Shown: piece after piece, positions 1-7,208 of the stretch
Numbering within the stretch: position 1 is the stretch's first letter
Layout: each line of letters begins with the position of its first letter
Assembly (NCBI GenBank): GCA_963922415.1
Contig: CAWUIP010000094.1
Location: 1 to 14,100 of the forward strand
DNA length: 14,100 nt
Source: Aliishimia sp963922415
Lineage (GTDB): Bacteria; Pseudomonadota; Alphaproteobacteria; Rhodobacterales; Rhodobacteraceae
Direction of reading: 5' to 3'
Notes under the pieces: model-generated
What the model was told of the DNA's origin: nothing
Databases searched by the model: none
What the model saw: only the letters and a program-made list of their open reading frames with translations
Made by a program: the position numbers and the translations under genes

Positions 1-713
1 AAGCCCACGCCATGTTCGACCGTTACAACCAAAAAGTTGCTCAAGCCCCGCGCTTCGCCAAAAAGCTGTTCGGCTTTGGCCACCAGGTTCGCATCGTTTT
101 CGACAAAGGCGGCGCAGGGCAGATGCGCGGCAAGCAAGGGCCCCAGGTCGATGTTCCGTTGGGTGAGCGAGGACGACCAGTGCACAAAGCGCGCGCCCGC
201 ATCTATCTGTCCTGGCAGGCCGATTGAGACTCCCGCCAACGACCCAACACCACCAGGCAGCCCCGCGCACGCGGCGGCAACCCCATCCCGGATGGCCAGA
301 ACAAGATCTTCTGGATCCATGCAGGGTTCGGCCAAGCGCACATTGTGCAGAACCAACTCGGTCCCGTCGAAGTCCAGAATAAGGATCGACAGAACCTCGC
401 GCGCGACCTTGATGCCCGCGATGTGAAACCGGCCCCGGGTCAAACGCAGCGCCACGCGCGGGCGCCCCCGGCGCGCGGTGTCTGGCGCGTCCTGGCCAGC
501 GACCTCTTCGATGAGGCCCCCCGCCATCAGACCAGATGTGACAAATGTGACGGTTGCGGGGCTAAGACGCAGGGCTGCCGCAATATCTGTACGGGACGCC
601 TCACCTGCGTCGCGAATACAGTTGAGCACACGCAGACGCGTCAGCGCCCGTGCATCTAATTCAGCGACCTCCCCAACGAGGCGCGCTTTGGAAGCGCCCG
701 ATTCTCGTTTCAT
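1..713 (-). CDS. xylR: ROK-family transcriptional repressor, likely xylose regulator (partial, C-terminus beyond left edge)
   Basis: Reading the minus strand from ATG at 713 gives 237 uninterrupted codons running off the left edge. Residues about 28-70 form a winged-helix DNA-binding region (SRTDIAAALRLSPATVTFV, then GLIEE), followed by a basic RRGRPR stretch typical of ROK repressors before the sugar-binding domain. The ROK/ASKHA core is visible: ILILDFDGTEL near 110-120, GVSIGLPGQID near 161-171, and VENDANLVAKAEQLFGE near 204-220, which carries the family's NDAN motif. The zinc-binding cysteine motif expected later in ROK proteins would lie outside the window. It is divergent from the xylose operon, so a role as its xylose-responsive repressor is inferred from position. 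An in-frame GTG at 728 is an alternative start; neither start has a good Shine-Dalgarno. The family call is secure; the ligand is inferred. Confidence 0.9.
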   Translation of the reverse strand, partial: MKRESGASKARLVGEVAELDARALTRLRVLNCIRDAGEASRTDIAAALRLSPATVTFVTSGLMAGGLIEEVAGQDAPDTARRGRPRVALRLTRGRFHIAGIKVAREVLSILILDFDGTELVLHNVRLAEPCMDPEDLVLAIRDGVAAACAGLPGGVGSLAGVSIGLPGQIDAGARFVHWSSSLTQRNIDLGPLLAAHLPCAAFVENDANLVAKAEQLFGEARGLSNFLVVTVEHGVG

Positions 714-745
714 TTCATCACTATACACGGCTTTGTGCGGCACAG

Positions 746-780
746 AGCATATTTTTTTTGATCAGTGAAAAAAATATGCT
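746..780. promoter_or_regulatory. Perfect 13-bp inverted repeat, candidate operator of the ROK regulator
   Basis: AGCATATTTTTTT (746-758) is matched exactly by AAAAAAATATGCT (768-780) across a 9-base spacer. It is the most conspicuous symmetry in the gap between the regulator and xylF. TATGCT at 775-780 could serve as a -10 element for xylF, about 60 bases before its ATG, so a repressor bound here would block that promoter. The symmetry is seen directly; that it binds the ROK protein is inference from position. The A/T-rich arms could also simply bend DNA. Confidence 0.7.
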
Positions 781-838
781 ACCAAAAGTTAGGGCCTCCG
801 GCGAATCGTCTGAAATGGCCTGCACATGGGAGGAAATC

Positions 839-1858
839 ATGAAACACATTCTTAGCCTATCCGCAGCAGCTATGCTTATGGGATCCGTTGCATTTGCCGA
901 CGGTCACGCCGTCAGCATCGGTGTCAGCTGGTCCAACTTCCAGGAAGAGCGCTGGAAGACCGACGAAGCGGCCATCGTGGGCGCATTGGACGCGGCCGGC
1001 GCCACATATGTCTCCGCAGACGCGCAGTCGTCCTCGTCCAAACAGCTTTCCGACATCGAAAGCTTGATCGCTCAAGGCGTCGACGCGCTGATCATCCTGG
1101 CGCAAGACGCGCAAGCCATCGGCCCAGCGGTTCAAGCGGCGGCAGACGAAGGCATTCCAGTCATCGCCTATGACCGCCTGATCGAAGACGACCGCGCATT
1201 CTACCTGACATTCGACAACGTCGAAGTGGGCCGGATGCAAGCGCGTGCCGTTTTCGCAGCGCAACCAAGCGGCAACTACGTGATGATCAAGGGCTCGCCC
1301 ACCGACCCAAACGCAGACTTCCTGCGCGGCGGTCAGCAAGAGATCATCGGCGCAGCGGTTGACAGCGGCGCGATCACCATCGTCGGTGAAGCCTACACGG
1401 ATGGCTGGTTGCCCGCGAACGCGCAGCGCAACATGGAACAGATCCTGACCGCCAACGACAACAACGTCGACGCTGTTGTTGCCTCGAACGACGGCACCGC
1501 CGGTGGTGTTGTTGCGGCCCTCACCGCACAAGGCATGGAAGGCATTCCGGTGTCAGGCCAAGACGGTGACCACGCTGCGCTGAACCGCGTTGCCAAAGGC
1601 ACTCAGACCGTGTCCGTCTGGAAAGACGCGCGTGAGCTGGGCAAAGCCGCAGGCGAGATCGCGGTTGCTCTGGCCGCTGGTGAAGCCGCAGGCGACAGCG
1701 AGCAGTGGACATCGCCCGGTGGCACCACCATGACCGCGCGCTTCTTGGCGCCTGTTCCGGTGACGGCCGAGAACCTGACGGTGGTTGTTGACGCAGGCTG
1801 GATCACCAAAGACGCGCTTTGCCAAGGTGTGACCAACGGTCCAGCACCTTGTAACTAA
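839..1858 (+). CDS. xylF: D-xylose ABC transporter, periplasmic substrate-binding protein
   Basis: Captures D-xylose in the periplasm and delivers it to the XylH permease. The 339-residue product begins with a signal peptide (about residues 1-20, cleavage after VAFA) and continues as a type-1 periplasmic sugar-binding fold: VSIGVSWSNFQEERW at the mature N-terminus, IESLIAQGVDALIILAQD near 80-95, PVIAYDRLI, the VVASNDGTAGGVVAAL segment and VSGQDGD. C328 and C338 may form a disulphide at the C-terminus. The reading frame is open back to an ATG at 650, but that would run through the operator and into the divergent regulator. ATG 839 is preceded by GGGAGG (828-833, 5-base spacing) and gives the clean signal peptide, so it is the start. 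First gene of the xylFHGA operon. The family is certain; xylose specificity rests on resemblance and on linkage to xylA. Confidence 0.95.
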   Translation: MKHILSLSAAAMLMGSVAFADGHAVSIGVSWSNFQEERWKTDEAAIVGALDAAGATYVSADAQSSSSKQLSDIESLIAQGVDALIILAQDAQAIGPAVQAAADEGIPVIAYDRLIEDDRAFYLTFDNVEVGRMQARAVFAAQPSGNYVMIKGSPTDPNADFLRGGQQEIIGAAVDSGAITIVGEAYTDGWLPANAQRNMEQILTANDNNVDAVVASNDGTAGGVVAALTAQGMEGIPVSGQDGDHAALNRVAKGTQTVSVWKDARELGKAAGEIAVALAAGEAAGDSEQWTSPGGTTMTARFLAPVPVTAENLTVVVDAGWITKDALCQGVTNGPAPCN

Positions 1859-1875
1859 GACACCCTAACATCAAC

Positions 1876-1905
1876 TGCGGCTCCGATGCATCCATCGGGG
1901 CCGCA
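1876..1905 (+). promoter_or_regulatory. Intergenic stem-loop between xylF and xylH
   Basis: TGCGGCTCCGATG (1876-1888) pairs with CATCGGGGCCGCA (1893-1905) around a four-base loop. The 13-bp stem contains a single G-U wobble in RNA. No T-tract follows, so it is not a classical terminator. Structures placed just after a binding-protein gene are known in ABC operons (malE-malF is the textbook case) to protect the upstream mRNA and keep the binding protein in excess over the permease. That role here is inference. Confidence 0.75.
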
Positions 1906-1934
1906 CCTGTAAGCGCTGGCATAGAGGGTCTGAT

Positions 1935-3233
1935 ATGACAGACACAACTGCTCAGCCGGTCCCCAATAAAGACGACGGTTCCTTGCTGCAAAAGCTTGAA
2001 CTGGACACCCGTTTGCTGGGCATGATCGGCGCACTCATCATTTTGTGCATCGGGTTCAACTTCTTCACAGATGGTCGGTTCCTGACGCCCCGCAATATCT
2101 TCAATCTGACGATCCAAACCGTGTCGGTGGCGATTATGGCCTGCGGCATGGTGTTTGTGATCGTGAACCGCCACATTGACCTGTCCGTCGGCGCGCTTCT
2201 GGCGACCACCTCGGCGGTCATGGCAATGATGCAGACCCAGATCTTGCCCAATGTTATGGGCCTTGGCTTGGGCCATCCGATGATTTGGATCTTGGCGGTG
2301 ATCTCGGGCCTGCTGATCGGCACCCTCATCGGCGCGTTTCAAGGCTGGATGATCGGGTATCTGACGATCCCGGCCTTTATCGTTACGCTGGGCGGCTTTC
2401 TCGTCTGGCGCAATGTCGCCTGGTACCTCACAAGCGGCCAGACCATCGGCCCGCTGGACCGCACCTTCTTGGTCTTTGGCGGGACGAACGGCACGCTTGG
2501 CACAACATGGAGTTGGGCCTTCGCAGCCATCGCGGCTGCGGGCGCCCTCTGGGCTGTGTGGAGCGCGCGGCGCGCCAAAGCGGCGCATGGCTTCCCCGTC
2601 AAACCCATTTGGGCCGAACTGACCCTGTCGGGCATTATCGTGGGCGCGATTGTGGCGTTCATTGCCGTCCTCAACGCCTACACCATCCCCACCCGGCGGC
2701 TAGAGCGCATGTTCGAGGCGCGCGGTGAAGAGATGCCCGAGGGCTTGGTTGTTGGTTACGGCCTGCCTGTTTCGGTGCTGATCCTGATCCTCGTCGCGGT
2801 TGTGATGACAATCGTCGCCAAGCGCACGCGGTTCGGTCGCTATATCTTTGCCACCGGCGGCAACCCGGACGCGGCAGAGCTGTCGGGGATCAACACGCGG
2901 CGTTTGACCGTGAAGATCTTTGCGTTGATGGGTTTCCTTTGTGCGCTTTCTGCGGTCGTCGCTTCGGCGCGGCTCGCCAACCACTCCAACGATATCGGCA
3001 CGCTGGACGAGCTTCGCGTGATCGCGGCTGCCGTCATTGGGGGCACAGCGCTCGCCGGTGGGTTTGGCACGATCTATGGCGCCATCATCGGCGCGCTGAT
3101 CATGCAGGCGTTGCAATCCGGCATGGCGATGGTGGGCGTTGACGCACCCTTCCAGAACATCGTGGTTGGCACGGTGCTTGTACTCGCGGTCTTCATCGAC
3201 ATCGTCTACCGCAAACGCGTGGGGGCCAAGTGA
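1935..3233 (+). CDS. xylH: D-xylose ABC transporter permease
   Basis: Forms the inner-membrane channel of the xylose importer. The 432-residue protein is strongly hydrophobic with about ten membrane segments, the first around residues 27-47 (LLGMIGALIILCIGFNFF) and the last near 405-425. Hallmarks of the BPD_transp_2 / ribose-xylose permease family are present: RHIDLSVGALLA near 76-87, GYLTIPAFIVTLGGFLVWR near 140-158, and TGGNPDAAELSGI near 312-324, the cytoplasmic loop that contacts the ATPase. The C-terminal RVIAAAVIGGTALAGGFGTI is also typical. Residues around 213-275 include a charged cytoplasmic stretch (RLERMFEARGEEMPEG). The start is ATG 1935 with GAGGG at 1924-1928. The stop overlaps the xylG start by one base, suggesting translational coupling. 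Confidence 0.95.
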   Translation: MTDTTAQPVPNKDDGSLLQKLELDTRLLGMIGALIILCIGFNFFTDGRFLTPRNIFNLTIQTVSVAIMACGMVFVIVNRHIDLSVGALLATTSAVMAMMQTQILPNVMGLGLGHPMIWILAVISGLLIGTLIGAFQGWMIGYLTIPAFIVTLGGFLVWRNVAWYLTSGQTIGPLDRTFLVFGGTNGTLGTTWSWAFAAIAAAGALWAVWSARRAKAAHGFPVKPIWAELTLSGIIVGAIVAFIAVLNAYTIPTRRLERMFEARGEEMPEGLVVGYGLPVSVLILILVAVVMTIVAKRTRFGRYIFATGGNPDAAELSGINTRRLTVKIFALMGFLCALSAVVASARLANHSNDIGTLDELRVIAAAVIGGTALAGGFGTIYGAIIGALIMQALQSGMAMVGVDAPFQNIVVGTVLVLAVFIDIVYRKRVGAK

Positions 3234-4018
3234 TGGCAACAGCAAAAGAAATGCGCGCCTCAGGCGCGGCACCCCTGGTCGAGATGAAGGACATCTCGAT
3301 CGCATTCGGCGGGATCAAGGCGGTCGACAGCGTTTCGGTCGACCTATATCCGGGCGAGGTTGTGGGCCTTCTGGGCCATAACGGCGCGGGAAAGTCGACG
3401 CTGATCAAGGTCTTGTCGGGCGCCTATCAAAAGGATGAAGGCGAGATCTTCATCAACGGGCAGCCGGTCGAGATCGCCAATCCCCGCGACGCGCGCGCCA
3501 ATAATATCGAGACGATCTACCAAACGCTGGCGCTTGCCGATAACCTTGATGCAGCTTCAAACCTCTTTCTGGGGCGCGAGTTGGTGACGCCTTTCGGCCT
3601 TGTCAATGACGCCGCGATGGAAGCCGAGTGCCGCAAGATCATGGGCAATCTCAACCCGAACTTCCAAAAGTTCAACGAGCCTGTCTCGGCCCTTTCTGGC
3701 GGTCAACGCCAGTCAGTGGCGATTGCGCGCGCGGTCTATTTCAACGCCCGCATCCTGATCATGGACGAGCCGACCGCCGCACTGGGCCCGCATGAAACCC
3801 AAATGGTTGCGGACCTGATCCAGCAGTTGAAGGCGCAAGGCATCGGGATCTTTCTGATCGATCACGACGTGCATTCAGTGATGGAGCTTTGTGACCGGGC
3901 CAGCGTGATGAAGAATGGCAAGCTCGTTGGCACGGTGAGCATCGAAGATGTGACAGATGACGATCTCTTATCGATGATTATTCTGGGCAAGAACCCAAAC
4001 CAAACAGAGGATGCATGA
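3233..4018 (+). CDS. xylG: D-xylose ABC transporter, single-domain ATP-binding protein
   Basis: Hydrolyses ATP to drive xylose import through XylH. In this 261-residue protein the full ATPase motif set is visible: Walker A GHNGAGKST (48-56), Q-loop Q97, signature LSGGQ (154-158), Walker B ILIMDEP (174-180) and the H-loop histidine H211 in LIDHD. E. coli XylG is about twice this length with two fused ATPase domains. Here there is one domain, so the working transporter presumably uses a homodimer, as in many alphaproteobacterial sugar importers of this type. ATG 3233 shares one base with the xylH stop (TGATG) and has GGGGG about 7 bases upstream. A GTG at 3230 is the alternative start and would add one residue. 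The end overlaps xylA. Confidence 0.93.
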   Translation: MATAKEMRASGAAPLVEMKDISIAFGGIKAVDSVSVDLYPGEVVGLLGHNGAGKSTLIKVLSGAYQKDEGEIFINGQPVEIANPRDARANNIETIYQTLALADNLDAASNLFLGRELVTPFGLVNDAAMEAECRKIMGNLNPNFQKFNEPVSALSGGQRQSVAIARAVYFNARILIMDEPTAALGPHETQMVADLIQQLKAQGIGIFLIDHDVHSVMELCDRASVMKNGKLVGTVSIEDVTDDDLLSMIILGKNPNQTEDA

Positions 4019-5292
4019 TGGCCACGGGATTTTTTGACGGCGTCGCGCCCGCCGAATTCGAACACTACGCCCCTGATGAAATCGTTGCAGGCAAGCGGAT
4101 GGAGGACCAGTTACGGTTCGCCGTCGCCTATTGGCACAGCTTCGCGTGGGAAGGCCAAGACCCGTTCGGCGGCCCCACTTTTGAACGCCCTTGGCACCCG
4201 CAAGACGATATGGGCCGGGCAAAGATGAAAGCTGACGTGGCCTTCGAGATGTTCGACCTTTTGAACGTGCCGTTCTTTTGCTGGCATGACGCAGATATAC
4301 GCCCGGAGCAGGGGAATTTTGCCGACAACCTCAGCACGCTCAATGAGATCACCGATTACATCGGCGAGAAGATGGAAGGCTCGAAAACGGACCTCCTTTG
4401 GGGCACGGCCAACATGTTCAGCCACCGCCGTTGGATGGCGGGCGCGTCGACCAACCCGGACCCTGACGTCTTTGCCTTTGCGGCGGCGACAGTCAAAGCC
4501 TGCATGGATGCCACGCTGAAGCTGGGTGGCCAGAACTATGTGCTCTGGGGTGGGCGCGAAGGGTATGAGACGCTTCTCAACACCGATATGGGCCAGGAAC
4601 TGGACCACATGGGCCGCTTTCTGTCGATGGTCGTCGACTACAAGCACAAGATCGGCTTCAAGGGTCAGATCCTGGTGGAGCCCAAGCCGCAAGAGCCTTC
4701 CAAGCACCAATACGACTTTGATGCGGCGACCTGCATTGGGTTCCTACGGAAGTATGGGCTGGAAGATGAGGTGAAATTAAACCTTGAACAGGGGCACGCG
4801 ATCCTGGCCGGACACTCGTTTGAGCATGAAATCGCGGTGGCTGCGGCGGAGGGCATGTTGGGGTCGATCGATATGAACCGCAACGACTACCAGTCGGGCT
4901 GGGACACAGACCAATTCCCCAACAATGTGCCCGAAGTGGCGCTGGCCTATTACCACATCCTCAAGGCCGGTGGGTTCACCTCAGGCGGCACCAACTTTGA
5001 TGCCAAGCTGCGCCGCCAGTCCCTGGACGCGAACGATCTAATTGCGGCCCATGCCGGTGCGATGGACATCTGCGCGCGTGGGCTCAAGGCAGCAGCGGCG
5101 ATGATCGAAGATGGCGGTCTCGAAGCGGCACTCGACGCGCGCTACAGCGGGTGGCAGTCTGCAGATGCGCAAGCGATGCTTTCCACCGACCTGGCCAGCA
5201 TCAGCGACCGGGTCCTGGCCGAAGGCATCAACCCGGAGCCTGTGTCGGGGCGCCAAGAGATCCTTGAAAACTACGTGAACCGCTTCGTGTAA
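4015..5292 (+). CDS. xylA: Xylose isomerase
   Basis: Interconverts D-xylose and D-xylulose in the cytoplasm, the first step after uptake. The 425-residue product matches the long (class II, E. coli-type) isomerases. The proton-relay pair H91/D94 sits in CWHDADIRPE, and all metal ligands are present: E222 and catalytic K224 in VEPKP, E258, H261, D286, D297, D299 and D329. Each ligand lies exactly 10 positions before its E. coli counterpart as I recall the E. coli numbering. The LEQGHAILAGH segment differs mildly from the usual EANHATLAGH. Two adjacent ATG codons (4015 and 4018) are possible. GAGG at 4007-4010 sits 4 or 7 bases away, so 4018 is equally plausible. The first overlaps the xylG stop as ATGA. 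Last gene of the operon. Confidence 0.96.
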   Translation: MMATGFFDGVAPAEFEHYAPDEIVAGKRMEDQLRFAVAYWHSFAWEGQDPFGGPTFERPWHPQDDMGRAKMKADVAFEMFDLLNVPFFCWHDADIRPEQGNFADNLSTLNEITDYIGEKMEGSKTDLLWGTANMFSHRRWMAGASTNPDPDVFAFAAATVKACMDATLKLGGQNYVLWGGREGYETLLNTDMGQELDHMGRFLSMVVDYKHKIGFKGQILVEPKPQEPSKHQYDFDAATCIGFLRKYGLEDEVKLNLEQGHAILAGHSFEHEIAVAAAEGMLGSIDMNRNDYQSGWDTDQFPNNVPEVALAYYHILKAGGFTSGGTNFDAKLRRQSLDANDLIAAHAGAMDICARGLKAAAAMIEDGGLEAALDARYSGWQSADAQAMLSTDLASISDRVLAEGINPEPVSGRQEILENYVNRFV

Positions 5293-5318
5293 GGTGCGGC
5301 ACCGCCCGCACCCTTGCT
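5293..5318. terminator. Possible terminator between convergent xylA and smpB
   Basis: Immediately after the xylA stop, GGTGCGG (5293-5299) pairs with CCGCACC (5306-5312) around a six-base loop. The tail CTTGCTT is only weakly T-rich. It sits in the 31-base gap between convergent genes, where a terminator is expected, but the missing U-tract makes this tentative. Confidence 0.4.
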
Positions 5319-5323
5319 TGAGG

Positions 5324-5800
5324 TCATGAATTTTCTTTAAGGAGCCGCTGTTTCTGGCGGCTCCAATCACGTTTGGCCGAGGTTTCGCGCTTGTCGTGCA
5401 GCTTCTTGCCCTTCGCGATCCCAATCTTCAGCTTCACGATGCCGCGATGGTTGAAGTACATGACCAAGGGCACCAGGGTCATGCCCTTGCGCTGCGTCGC
5501 AGCCCACAGGTTGCTCAATTCCTTCTTCGACACCAGAAGCTTACGCTTGCGTCGCTCTTCATGCCCAAAGGTCTTGGCCTGCTCATAGCGCGCGATATAG
5601 CTGTTGGTCAGCCACAACTCGCCGTCGTCCACGCTCGCGTAACTTTCCGCGATATTGGCCGAATTCACGCGCAACGACTTCACCTCGGACCCGTGCAGCA
5701 TGACGCCGCATTCCAGATCCTCTTCGATCGCATAATCGAAGCGGGCCCGCCGGTTTTCGGCGATCACTTTGTAGTTGGGATCGGTCTTAGGTTTGGCCAT
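5324..5800 (-). CDS. smpB: SsrA-binding protein SmpB
   Basis: Partner of tmRNA in trans-translation: binds the tRNA-like domain of SsrA RNA and helps rescue stalled ribosomes. The 158-residue product has the standard length and signatures: an N-terminal KVIAENRRARFDY segment, GVMLHGSEVKSLR (32-44), the LWLTNSYIARYE strand region near 62-73, and the basic C-terminal tail KGKKLHDKRET (130-140) that enters the mRNA channel. The frame stays open upstream to 5869, but ATG 5800 gives the expected MAKPKTDPNYKV start and removes 23 non-homologous residues. Convergent with xylA, divergent from the lytic transglycosylase. The tmRNA gene itself is not in the window. Confidence 0.96.
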   Translation of the reverse strand: MAKPKTDPNYKVIAENRRARFDYAIEEDLECGVMLHGSEVKSLRVNSANIAESYASVDDGELWLTNSYIARYEQAKTFGHEERRKRKLLVSKKELSNLWAATQRKGMTLVPLVMYFNHRGIVKLKIGIAKGKKLHDKRETSAKRDWSRQKQRLLKENS

Positions 5801-5890
5801 GGACGGCAAATAAGCGGTTGTCCGTGAGGGGGCAAGGCTTGTTGCAAGCCGCGATCCCTGCGACAACATCCACCAAATGAGGAGAGTGCG

Positions 5891-7126
5891 ATGAGGCTGA
5901 CGCGCAGAACCACACTACTCGGACTTGGCGGCCTGGCTCTGACGGGATGCGGTGCGACGGTCCCGACCGGCGGGGCTTCTACCGGCGGCACCACTTGGCG
6001 CGCTGCCACCAATCCCGGCTTCAGCCAGTGGGTGGCAAGCTTTCGGCCCCGCGCTCGGAGCGCAGGCATCAGCAACGCGACCCTGCAGCGCGCGCTCACT
6101 GGCGCGGGCTATCTGCCCGGCGTGATCGAGCGTGATCGCAGGCAAACCGAGTTCACACGCACCACCGAAGACTACCTTGCGATTGCCGCCTCTGACGAAC
6201 GGGTCGCCACAGGGCGCGCCAAACTGCGTGCGCAGGGCGGGACGTTTTCCGCAATCGAAGCCCGTTATGGCGTCTCCGCAGAGATTGTCTGCGCGATCTG
6301 GGGCCTTGAAAGCCGCTTTGGCGCGCGACGCGGCGATGCGCCGGTGATCTCGGCCCTGGCGACGCTGGCCTATGACGGGCGGCGCGGCGCGTTCTTCGAA
6401 CAGCAGCTTATCGCGGCCCTGAAAATCCTAGAACGGGGTGATGTCACGGTGGGCAATATGCGCGGCAGTTGGGCCGGCGCGATGGGGCACACACAGTTTA
6501 TCCCCACGTCGTACCAGGCCTTTGCCGTCGATTTTGACGGCGACGGGCGCCGCGATATTTGGTCGAACGACCCGACGGACGCCTTGGCGTCGGCGGCCAA
6601 TTACCTCAAGCGAAATGGCTGGACCACAGGCCGCCCCTGGGGCGCCGAGGTCATCCTGCCCGCCAGCTACTCTGGCCCCTTTGGCCGATCCGCTCGCCAA
6701 TCTGCATCCGCACTTTCGGCCGCAGGCCTTCGCCGGGCCGACGGTCGCGCGATGTCATCTTTGGGGTCTGCCGGTATCTTGATCCCCGCAGGTCGCGGCG
6801 GCCCCGCTTTTGCAGTCACATCCAACTTCGGGGTCTTGCTGCGCTATAACAATGCGGAAAATTACGCGCTTGGCTTGGGCCACCTCAGCGACCGGATCAC
6901 GGGCGGCGGGCCCCTTGTTGGACAGTTCGGGCCAGATCAATACGGCCTGACCTTGGCCGACCGCAAAACGCTGCAAGCGGGCCTGACGCGGGCTGGTTTT
7001 GACGCAGGCACACCCGACGGTGTGCTGGGCAACAAAACCGCCACCGCCCTGCGCGCCTATCAACGCGCCAATGGGCTGGCCGTCACTGGGACACCGACCC
7101 GTGATATCCTCGACGCGCTGCGCTAG
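5891..7126 (+). CDS. MltB-type lytic murein transglycosylase, lipoprotein with peptidoglycan-binding domain
   Basis: Cleaves the MurNAc-GlcNAc bond of peptidoglycan, leaving 1,6-anhydro ends, at the envelope. The 411-residue product begins with a lipoprotein signal (lipobox LTGC, C20) that also carries paired arginines (RLTRRTTLLG), so Tat export is possible. The SLT_2/MltB catalytic domain spans about residues 43-340: catalytic glutamate E140 in IWGLESRFG, substrate-groove motif GAMGHTQFIPTSY (196-208), and an EF-hand-like calcium loop DFDGDGRRDIW (214-224) as in E. coli Slt35/MltB. A C-terminal PG_binding_1 domain follows (about 350-411, with AGTPDGVLGNKTATALRAYQ). ATG 5891 follows GAGGAGAG at 5879-5886. 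This corresponds to the MltB-with-PG-binding arrangement common in alphaproteobacteria. Confidence 0.93.
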   Translation: MRLTRRTTLLGLGGLALTGCGATVPTGGASTGGTTWRAATNPGFSQWVASFRPRARSAGISNATLQRALTGAGYLPGVIERDRRQTEFTRTTEDYLAIAASDERVATGRAKLRAQGGTFSAIEARYGVSAEIVCAIWGLESRFGARRGDAPVISALATLAYDGRRGAFFEQQLIAALKILERGDVTVGNMRGSWAGAMGHTQFIPTSYQAFAVDFDGDGRRDIWSNDPTDALASAANYLKRNGWTTGRPWGAEVILPASYSGPFGRSARQSASALSAAGLRRADGRAMSSLGSAGILIPAGRGGPAFAVTSNFGVLLRYNNAENYALGLGHLSDRITGGGPLVGQFGPDQYGLTLADRKTLQAGLTRAGFDAGTPDGVLGNKTATALRAYQRANGLAVTGTPTRDILDALR

Positions 7127-7208
7127 GCGACGCCCACGAAACGCTCTGTTTCATGACTTCCCAACGCGTTGACGCTATTGTGCGTAACGACTCAGGGGCT
7201 CGTGCACG

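Noticed and set aside
650..838. In-frame upstream extension of xylF to an ATG at 650
   Set aside because: It would run through the divergent regulator's start and the palindrome and destroy the signal peptide; ATG 839 has a strong ribosome-binding site.
1803..2588. Long minus-strand open frame (261 residues) opposite xylF end and xylH
   Set aside because: Composition is rich in R, H, D and Q with no domain; it is the antisense shadow of high-GC coding sequence that clearly encodes XylF and XylH.
2700..3305. Minus-strand open frame of 201 residues opposite xylH/xylG
   Set aside because: Low-complexity charged translation with no recognisable motif, opposite well-supported genes.
4111..4710. 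Minus-strand open frame of 199 residues opposite xylA
   Set aside because: Antisense shadow; the plus-strand frame has every xylose isomerase catalytic residue.
5836..5850. Small hairpin (GGCTTG TTG CAAGCC) between smpB and the transglycosylase
   Set aside because: Six-base stem with a three-base loop and no flanking regulatory context; could easily be chance.
7138..7152. GAAAC-GCTCT-GTTTC hairpin after the transglycosylase, considered as a terminator
   Set aside because: Five-base A/T-leaning stem with no T-tract; too weak to call.
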